Of a stretch of DNA of 64,000 nt, positions 56,034 to 64,000 are shown in pieces (within the stretch, counting starts at the first letter, position 1; every line of letters starts with the position of its first letter). The notes under the pieces were generated by a model. That model had not been told where the DNA came from. It made no database searches and saw nothing but the letters and a program-made list of their open reading frames with translations. Made by a program: the position numbers and the translations under genes. This DNA is from Delphinapterus leucas (taxonomy: Eukaryota > Chordata > Mammalia > Artiodactyla > Monodontidae): the NCBI RefSeq assembly GCF_002288925.2, contig NW_022098008.1:8042036-8106035 (forward strand), in the 5' to 3' direction.

Positions 56034-59000
56034 ATGGGAATAGGAACATACATATCGATAATTACCTTAAATGTAAATGGACTAAATGCTCCCACCAAAA
56101 GACACAGATTGGCTGAATGGATACAAAAACAAGACCCTTATATATGCTGTCTACAAGAGACCCACTTCAGACCTAGAGACACATACAGACTGAAAGTAAG
56201 GGGATGGAAAAAGATATTCCATGCAAATGGAAACCAAAAGAAAGCTGGAGTAGCAATTCTCATATCAGACAAAATAGACTTTAAAATAAAGACTATTAGA
56301 AGAGACAAAGAAGGACACTACATAATGATCAAGGGATCGATCCAAGAAGAAGATATAACAATTGTAAATATTTATGCACCCAACATAGGAGCACCTCAAT
56401 ACATAAGGCAAATACTAACAGCCATAAAAGGGGAGATTGACAGTAACACATTCATAGTAGGGGACTTTAACACCCCACTTTCACCCATGGACAGATCATC
56501 CAAAATGAAAATAAATAAGGAAACACAAGCTTTAAATGATACATTAAACAAGATGGACTTAGTTGATATTTATAGGACATTCCATCCAAAAACAACAGGA
56601 TACACATTTTTCTCAAGTGCTCATGGAACATTCTCCAGGATAGATCATATCTTGGGTCAAAAATCAAGCCTTGGTAAATTTAAGAAAATTGAAATTGTAT
56701 CAAGTATCTTTTCTGACCACAACGCCATGAGACTAGATATCAATTACAGGAAAAGATCTGTAAAAAATACAAACACATGGAGGCTAAACAATACACTACT
56801 TAATAATGAAGTGATCACTGAAGAAATCAAAGAGGGAATAAAAAAATGCCTAGAAACAAATGATAGTGCAGACACAACGACCCAAAACCTATGGGATGCA
56901 GCAAAAGCAGTTCTAAGGGGGAAGTTTATAGCAATACAAGCCCACCTTAAGAAGCAGGAAACATCTCGAATAAACAACCTAACCTTGCACCTCAAGCAAT
57001 TAGAGAAAGAAGAACAAAAAAACCCCAAAGCTAGCAGAAGGAAAGAAATCATAAAAATCAGATCAGAAATAAATGACAAAGAAATGAAGGAAACGATAGC
57101 AAAGATCAATAAAACTAAAAGCTGGTTCTTTGAGAAGATAAACAAAATAGATAAACCACTAGCCAGACTCATCAAGAAAAAAAGGGAGAAGACTCAAATC
57201 AAGAGAATTAGAAATGAAAAAGGAGAAGTAACAACTGACACTGCAGAAATAAAAAAAATCATGAGAGATTACTACAAGCAACTCTATGCCAATAAAATGG
57301 ACAATCTGGAAGAAATGGACAAATTCTTAGAAATGCACAAACTGCCAAGACTGAATCAGGAAGAAATAGAAAATATGAACAGACCAATCACAAGCACTGA
57401 AATTGAAACTGTGATTAAAAATCTTCCAACAAACAAAAGCCCAGGACCAGTTGGCTTCACAGGTGAATTCTATCAAACGTTTAGAGAAGAACTAACACCT
57501 GTCCTTCTCAAACTCTTCCAAAATATAGCAGAGGGAGGAACACTCCCAAATTCCTTCTACGAGGCCACCATCACCTTGATACCAAAACCAGACAAGGATG
57601 TCACAAAGAAAGAAAACTACAGGCCAATATCACTGATGAACATAGATGCAAAAATCCTCAACAAAATACTAGCAAACAGAATCCAACAGCACATTAAAAG
57701 GATCATACACCATGATCAAGTGGGGTTTATTCCAGGAATGCAAGGATTCTTCAATATACGCAAATCTATCAATGTGATAAACCATATTAACAAATTGAAG
57801 GAGAAAAACCATATGATCATCTCAATAGATGCAGAGAAAGCTTTCGACAAAATTCAACACCCATTTATGATAAAAACCCTGCAGAAAGTAGGCATAGAGG
57901 GAAGTTTCCTCAACATAATAAAGGCCATATATGACAAGCCCACAGCAAACATCATCCTCAATGGTGAAAAACTGAAAGCATTTCCACTAAGATCAGGAAC
58001 AAGACAAGGTTGCCCACTCTCACCACTCTTATTCAACATAGTTTTGGAAGTTTTAGCCACAGCAATCAGAGAAGAAAAGGAAATAAAAGGAATCCAAATC
58101 GGAAAACAAGAAGTAAAGCTGGCACTGTTTGCAAATGACATGATACTATACATAGAGAATCCTAAAGATGCTACCAGAAAACTACTAGAGCTAATCAATG
58201 AATTTGGTAAAGTAGCAGGATACTAAATTCATGCACGGAAATCTCTGGCATTCCTATATACTAATGATGAAAAATCTGAAAGTGAAATCAAGAAAACACT
58301 CCCATTTACCATTGCAACAAAAAGAATAAAATATCTAGGAATAAACGTACCTAAGGAGACAAAAGACCTGTATGCAGAAAATTATAAGACACTGATGAAA
58401 GAAATTAAAGATGATGCAAATAGATGGAGAGATATACCATGTTCTTGGATGGGAAGAATCAACATTGTGAAAATGACTCTACTACCCAAAGCAATCTACA
58501 GATTCAATGCAATCCCTATCAAACTACCACTGGCATTTTTCACAGAACTAGAACAAAAAATTTCGCAATTTGTATGGAAACACAAAAGAGCCCGAATAGC
58601 CAAAGCAATCTTGAGAACAAGAAAAGGAGCTGGAGGAATCAGGCTCCCTGACTTCAGACTATACTACAAAGCTACAGTAATCAAGACAGTATGGCACAAA
58701 AACAGAAAGATAGATCAATGGAACAGGATAGAAAGCCCAGAGATAAACCCACGCACATATGGACACCTTATCTTTGATAAAGGTGGCAGGAATGTACAGT
58801 GGAGAAAGGACAGCCTCTTCAATAAATGGTGCTGGGAAAACTGGACAGGTACATGTAAAAGTATGAGATTAGATCACTCCCTAACACCATACACAAAAAT
58901 AAGCTCAAAATGGATTAATGACCTCAATGTAAGGCCAGAAACTATCAAACTCTTAGAGGAAAACATAGGCAGAACACTCTATGACATAAATCACAGCAAG

Positions 59001-59786
59001 ATCCTTTCTGACCCACCTCCTAGAGTAATGGAAATAAAAACAAAAATAAACAAATGGGACCTAATGAAGCTTCAAAGCTTTTGCACAGCAAAGGAAACCA
59101 TAAACAAGACCAAAAGACAACCCTCAGAATGGGAGAAAATATTTGCAAGTGAAGCAAATGACAAAGGATTAATCTCCAAAATTTACAAGCAGCTCATGCA
59201 GCTCAATAACAAAAAAACAAACAACCCAATCCAAAAATGGGCAGAAGACCTCAATAGACATTTCTCCAAAGAAGATATACAGAATGCCAACAAACACATG
59301 AAAGAATGCTCAACTTCATTAATCATTAGAGAAATGCAAATCAAAACTACAATGAGATATCATCTCACACCAGTCAGAATGGCCATCATCAAAAAATCTA
59401 GAAACAATAAATGCTGGAGAGGGTGTGGAGATAAGGGAACACTCTTGCACTGCTGGTGGGAATGTGAATTGGTTCAGCCACTATGGAGAACAGTATGGAG
59501 GTTCCTTAAAAAACTACAAATAGAATTACCATATGACCCAGCAATCCCACTACTGGGCATATACCCTGAGAAAACCAAAATTCAAAAAGAGTCATGTAGC
59601 AAAATGTTCATTGCAGCTCTATTTACAATAGCCCGGAGATGGAAACAACCTAAGTGCCCATCATCGGATGAATGGATAAAGAAGATGTGGCACATATATA
59701 CAATGGAATATTACTCAGCCTTAAAAAGAAACGAAATTGAGTTATTTGTAATGAGATGGATAGACCTAGAGTCTCATACAGAGTGA
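56034..59786 (+). pseudogene. ORF2: L1 ORF2 (endonuclease and reverse transcriptase), recently inactivated
   Basis: One continuous reading frame of 1250 codons, broken by a single TAA at 58224-58226 (codon 731). Endonuclease domain, residues 1 to about 238: [12 protein letters not shown] (E42), GDFNTP (D144, N146), SRIDHI and SDH are all present. The reverse-transcriptase domain has [10 protein letters not shown] with D599, [12 protein letters not shown], and at 699-702 FAND instead of FADD. PGPD reads PGPV at codon 473. The cysteine motif spans codons 1127-1144 (CWRGCGDKG...HCWWEC). Near 59774 a 2-nt deletion relative to the other L1 shifts the last part of the frame, removing about 25 residues. 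A product from the ATG would stop after 730 residues, with endonuclease and a catalytically altered, truncated RT. In working L1s this protein nicks DNA and copies L1 RNA in place. The other L1 copy retains the ancestral codon at all four changed sites. Confidence 0.95.
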
Positions 59787-60233
59787 AGTAAGTCAGAAAG
59801 AAAAAGACAAATACCGTATGCTAACACATATATATGGAATTTAAGAAAAAAAAGGATGTCATGAAGAACCTAGGGGTGGGATGGGAATAGAGACACAGAC
59901 CTACTGGAGAACGGACTTGAGGATATGGGGAGGGGGAAGGGTGAGCTTTGAGAGGGCGAGAGAGAGTCATGGACATACACACACTAACAAACGTAGTAAG
60001 GTAGATAGCTAGTGGGAAGCAGCCGCATGGCACAGGGATATTAGCTCGGTGCTTTGTGACAGCCTGGAGGGGTGGGATAGGGAGAGTGGGAGGGAGGGAG
60101 ACGCAAGAGGGAGGACATATGGGAACATATGTATGTATATAACTGATTCACTTTGTTATAGAGCAGAAATTAACACATCATTGTAAAGCAATTGTACCCC
60201 AATAAAGTTGTTAAAAAAAAAACAAAAAAATAC
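59787..60233 (+). terminator. L1 3' UTR with G-rich tract and polyadenylation signal
   Basis: Carries GGGGAGGGGGAAGGG at 59927-59941, the guanine-rich tract typical of L1 3' UTRs and able to form a G-quadruplex. AATAAA is at 60201-60206, followed by an A-rich tail with one C interruption. The counterpart in the old L1 is the C-rich segment near 3807-3832. Confidence 0.85.
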
Positions 60234-60292
60234 CCCAGGCCCTCAGCAGTGAGAATGCTGAGCCCTAACCACTGGACCACCAAGGAATTCCT
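60234..60292 (-). mobile_element. Right part of the same split CHR SINE
   Basis: Resumes with the duplicated CCCAGGCCCTC, then AGCAGTGAGAATGCTGAG, CCCTAACCACTGGACCACC and AAGGAATTCC, which is the tRNA-like head. Joined to 52569-52664 it makes one SINE of about 145 bp. The AGGATG words at about 52566 and 60297 may be the SINE's own duplication. Confidence 0.9.
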
Positions 60293-60525
60293 TGGAGGAT
60301 GACTTTTAATTGTTATGCTGAACTGTTTTGTCCTGTTTGAACTATTTCCTGTGACTATGCTTGTATTGCTTTTCTAATTACTACTTAGTGAAAAGAAGCC
60401 ATATTACTTCAGAGATGTAAACTAAAATTGAAATTCTGTTCCTATTGATTGTATCTAAAAACCCCGAAATCCTAATCATCATTTTGGTCAACCTAGTCCT
60501 GAGCCCAGGGGAGTCTAGGGGTCTT
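60293..60525. other. Unassigned sequence
   Basis: Short flank beyond the split SINE. Nothing recognised. Confidence 0.5.
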
Positions 60526-60624
60526 GGGTGACCAACTGCCCCAGCATGTCTGGGACTGAGGGATTTCTGGGATACAGGGCTTTCAGTGCTAAATCAGGAC
60601 AGTCTGGGGGCAAGGTAGTCACCC
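60526..60624. mobile_element. Palindromic MITE-like DNA transposon relic
   Basis: Imperfect terminal inverted repeats GGGTGACCAACTGCCCC (60526-60542) and GGGGGCAAGGTAGTCACCC (60606-60624). The interior has further complementary words (GTCTGGGACTGAGGG and AATCAGGACAGTCTGG). The GGTGACCAACTG...CCGGGAC type of sequence is a known mammalian palindromic MITE class; I do not give a family name. Confidence 0.6.
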
Positions 60625-63600
60625 AACTGGAACCACTGAGGTGCAGCTACCTGGGTGAGCTAGTTTCCTCAACAGGACCCAAGCTATTATGGGTGGGCTT
60701 TTCCAAGGTCCAGTCCGAGTTTGGGGGAAGGAGTTATCAAGTCCCTTTGGCCCTCGTTCCTAAGGCACATTCTCTAAAATCAGCTCTGTTCGAAATACAT
60801 GTAATATTTTGACCTCCATCAGAATTTAGGCCCAGAAGATGGGTGTTTGCTTTTAAACCCTCCTCAGACCCTCAACAAATAATTCTGGGACGGCTACTAC
60901 AAGCTAGCACTATTTTCCATGGTGCTAACAATTCAAGTGTGGTCACCCCAGCTTTAAGGAATGCCGAGGCTACCTCAGGGCAGTGGGGTGAAGGAGAAAG
61001 TTGAGCTCTGCTCATACTCAGGGCCAGGGGAATTGGCCTGGCCATCAAGGCCAGCAACCCAAACCCCAGTGCCCAGGTCAGGCTCCACTGCAGCCAAGAC
61101 ATCGATAAGAAGGAACCATCCAGTGGATAGACAGGGAGTACCGAGCGACTCCTGGGGTGCTGCGGTCCCATCTCCTGTGTAATATTCTGAGCGAACCCCA
61201 AAGCACTGGTGGGGACCTGAGTGTTAGATGCGAGGGCCATGCCCCATGCAACCAGGCAAGGGTTTAGGGAAAACCACCTTTCTCATCAAGGGGGAAATAC
61301 TATTGGAAACCAAACAGAAGTTGCCTTGTGCAGCCCTGCAGACCCAGGTGTATTTGAGTAACTGAGAAGGGCAGGCAGAAAAATAGAGCTCAGAGGATAT
61401 TTGGGTGCTCAGAACTCGCCACCGCATGCTGCCTGATAAAGAGCAGAGAGCATCGAGTCTAGCTCCACACACTGGCTACTGGTAGGGAGGGGGCTTCAGG
61501 CTTGGTAAGGCCTGGTTTACAAATAAGGTAGTGAAATTTTGAAGCTTCACTGAGCAGGACTGGTGAAAGCAGACCCTGACATTAAAGGGATATTTTGAGA
61601 TATTAAATGATGCTGTTTTTCTTGTGTGGAGCTTTTCCCTTCATTTTACTTTCCGTCTTTCCTCACATCTTCCCATGCAAGATACTTATGAGTTACTCTG
61701 CGTATTATTGCCTCCGGGGTGGGATGTGACAGAGTGAAGGACAGAAAGATCCCAAGACCTTTATTTCTGCTCCAAAGCCAAGAGAGAATTCCAGAGACAA
61801 AATTTCCAAACCCTTGAGAAGAGAAGGATTTCCTCAAGACTAGGGAAGGATTCCCTCTGGCTGGTGGTAGACATGGGAAGAGGAGTGAAGAAGTAGCAAC
61901 ACAGGAGAACAGGGAGGTCTCCTAATTGTACCTCGAATGCCAGGTGGAGCTGCCAGATCCCTAGAGGACACCATGGTGGGCAATGTCTGGCCCTCATCCT
62001 TCAGGACCCTGGGTGGCCTCACAAACGTTTCTACACCCCAAACGGTCTTGGAAGACCAGAGAGCCTGCCCACCTGAACTTACCACTTACAAAGCCTAAGT
62101 GATGCCTCAAGAGCCACTGTGGAGCTCTCAGCCCATCTGTCCCCTAGCTTTGGCACTGTGTAACATTCTGGAGCCAGGGCACCAATCCTGTGGGGAAGTG
62201 ATGCAAAATAACTCAGATTAACTGTTGTACCGGAGCTGTGAAGATGCCTACCGAGACCCTGGTGGCACTCGCTGGTCCAACCACACTATTTTTTCACTGC
62301 AGACACATATGACGCTCTGCCTGGGGCTGCTTCCCACTCAGGGTTGCTGGCTGAGCTCAGCCGTGAGGCCTCCATCTGTAACTCTTATCTCTAGTGTCCA
62401 CTGAAAGTGAGGGAACAGAAAAGACTAGACCATAATACTCTGTCTTTATGGTACAAGCTCATACTAGGATATGTCATCATTTGAAGGTAGCCTAGAAAAT
62501 GGAAATAAACTTCAAAGTCCAAAGGGGAAAAAATGAAGATCCCATAGAATATCCTTCAAATGAAATTAGCTGAACAACCAGCGCTCTGAGGCTTTCAGGC
62601 TACTCAGTTAAATGAGAGTGAACATATAATATGGATGGCAGAACCTGCTTGGCTACAGACCGTCACTTCCTTTCGGTTCTCAAATAAGAATCCTTGAAAT
62701 GCTGGGCCACTTGGCAGATTCAATTTTGTTCACTTAATTTTCATCTCTCTGACATAGTTTTCTTCTGCAAAAAAATGGAGATACGATTTTCTTCAAAGGC
62801 AACTTACCATTTAAAGAAATACACATAGAGAGGGAACAGAAAATGGAGATCCTCATAAAGCAATGCATTATCATACACAGTGATGTCTCTCTTTTTGTAC
62901 AGTCTAAATTTCACACACATTGATTGAAAGCTTCACTAGGATCTGTCACTCACCGTCTACATTGGAGTTTTGTAGCAAAACAAAGACAAGTAGTCTTTCT
63001 TTTTTAGCCCCATGACTGCTACCTTGGTTTAGGCTCTCAGCATCCTTCCTTTCATTCATTTGGTCACTTCCTCAGCATGTGTTAAGCATCATACTAGACA
63101 TGAGGAATATGAAGATGAACTAAGCATGGTTCTCTCCTTTAACCATCACCTGCTTGTCTTTTTCACGTGGATGTCCCACAAACAGGTCAATTTCAGCAGA
63201 ACTCATATGGACTGGACCCTGCTCTCCTTTTATCTTTTTCATTTTATCTAACATCACCATCATCTATACTATTTATGAAATAAAAATGTTGCATAGTTTT
63301 TATTTAATCTAGTCTCAAACCAATCAGTCTTAGAGCTTGAAATGCCTCTCTCTCACCCTATATGTCAGGAATGCTTTCAGCAGCACATGACAGAATGGAC
63401 AACTCATGATGGCTTAAATTCTTAAGATATTTATTGTTAATGTAACAAGTTCTAGCGTTGATTGGTGACTCAACAATATCACCAGACACTCAAGATCTGC
63501 CCATCCTCCCACTCCACCACATCAAATATAATGATTTGTCACCTCATTGTCACAAAATGGCTGCAACAGCTCCATGCATCATGTTCCCACACAGTTACAT

Positions 63601-63910
63601 TCAAAAGCAGGAAAATTCAGGGAGAAGCCAGGGAAATTTTAGTACCTTCATTCTTCAGCTCTCTCTTTGATCAGGATAGAAAAATTTTCCCAGAAGTTCC
63701 CACCATCAGACTCTCTTATTGATTAGAAATAAGCCATTGAATCAGTCACAAGGTTTCAATGATTTTATTTTTTAAGTATTTGTCAACTCAGTTACTCCTT
63801 CTTTTTTCTAATTACAATAACCCCTCATCAACATTCTATTGAATCAATATTCTCCTAAAAGGTCCCTACCTCAAATCTATCTGCTACATAAATACTAGCC
63901 CAATATTTAG
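60625..63910. other. Mostly single-copy-looking sequence, GC-richer on its left
   Basis: 60625-62200 has the least repeat-like and most mixed composition of the window. Minus-strand open frames cluster here (60872-61240, 61224-61472, 61646-61837, 61761-61997, 61840-62085), in different phases and without domains. 63050-63120 has a weak L2-like word (CAGCATGTGTTAAGCATCATAC). No exon can be supported. A decayed gene copy or LTR remnant cannot be excluded. Confidence 0.4.
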
Positions 63911-63914
63911 TGTG

Positions 63915-64000
63915 GCAGCCATACTTAAAGATGGCCACGAATGATCCTTGCCTCCTGGTATTCACACCCTGTGTAGTCCCTCCCACTTTGTTCCAGAGTG
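63915..64000. mobile_element. Possible MLT1-type LTR running off the window end
   Basis: AAGATGGCCACGAATGATCC, CTTGCCTCCTGGTATTCACACCC and TGTAGTCCCTCCCAC. The order resembles the start of an MLT1-family LTR, but only about 85 bases are available. Confidence 0.4.

Larger units (their letters stand above)
52665..60233 (+). mobile_element. L1: Full-length young L1 retrotransposon with 11-bp target-site duplication
   Basis: Complete element: 5' UTR 52665-55081, intact ORF1 55082-55975, a 58-bp spacer, ORF2 56034-59786 (disabled), 3' UTR with G-rich tract, AATAAA at 60201 and an A-tail to about 60230. Exact duplication CCCAGGCCCTC at 52654-52664 and 60234-60244 in the interrupted SINE. It begins GGAGGACGGCTTGAAGATGGCGG, the L1-type 5' terminus, so it is not truncated. 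High CpG content and few lesions indicate a recent insertion on an evolutionary scale. It cannot mobilise itself because ORF2 is damaged, though its intact ORF1 could be translated. Confidence 0.96.

Noticed and set aside
1..64000. CRISPR array, phage, plasmid or bacterial operon
   Set aside because: Repeat content (L1, CHR SINE, MIR, MLT1, hAT MITEs) is entirely mammalian. No regularly spaced direct repeats or bacterial gene structure are present.

Overview
This is mammalian nuclear DNA and almost entirely non-coding. The best taxonomic call is a cetacean (whale or dolphin). The young SINEs are tRNA-derived CHR-family copies of the cetacean type, with heads of the form TTCCCTGGTGGCGCAGTGG, oligo-A tails and clean target-site duplications. 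The L1 elements are of the cetartiodactyl type. I recognise no BovB LINE and none of the Bov-tA or ART2 SINEs that a ruminant window of this size should carry many times. This assignment rests on remembered family consensus sequences, not on a search. I recognise no host protein-coding exon, no tRNA or rRNA gene, and no CRISPR, phage or bacterial feature.

Layout. About 1-3540 is quiet sequence with one short, 5'-truncated L1 insertion and an L2 fragment. From 3541 to about 11003 lies a nearly full-length but old L1 on the minus strand, interrupted by two later SINEs. From 11 to 52 kb is a patchwork of MIR, L2, MLT1 (ERVL-MaLR) LTRs, hAT-type MITEs (including MER5A), old L1M pieces, younger 5'-truncated L1 3' ends, five simple-repeat tracts, three SINEs and unassigned DNA. 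From 52665 to 60233 lies a full-length, much younger L1 on the plus strand. It sits inside an older antisense CHR SINE and is flanked by an exact 11-bp duplication. From 60.3 kb to the end is mostly single-copy-looking, moderately GC-rich DNA with a palindromic MITE-like element.

The main result concerns the plus-strand L1. ORF1 is intact (297 aa). ORF2 is open end to end apart from one in-frame nonsense codon and a 2-nt deletion near its C-terminus. It also carries a substitution in the reverse-transcriptase catalytic motif (FADD to FAND) and a PGPD to PGPV change. The older L1 in the same window supplies the unmutated state at all four places, so these are lesions of this copy or its source lineage. 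Its 5' UTR is CpG-rich, begins with a YY1-like AAGATGGC site and contains two tandem duplications (37 bp and about 270 bp); the old copy shows one unit where the alignment can be followed. The two L1s are in inverted orientation about 41.7 kb apart, a possible substrate for inversion.

The window does not show a new multi-gene biological system. Its interest lies in transposon biology: promoter remodelling in a cetacean L1, a recently disabled element, nested insertions with readable order, and several unusual-structure sequences.
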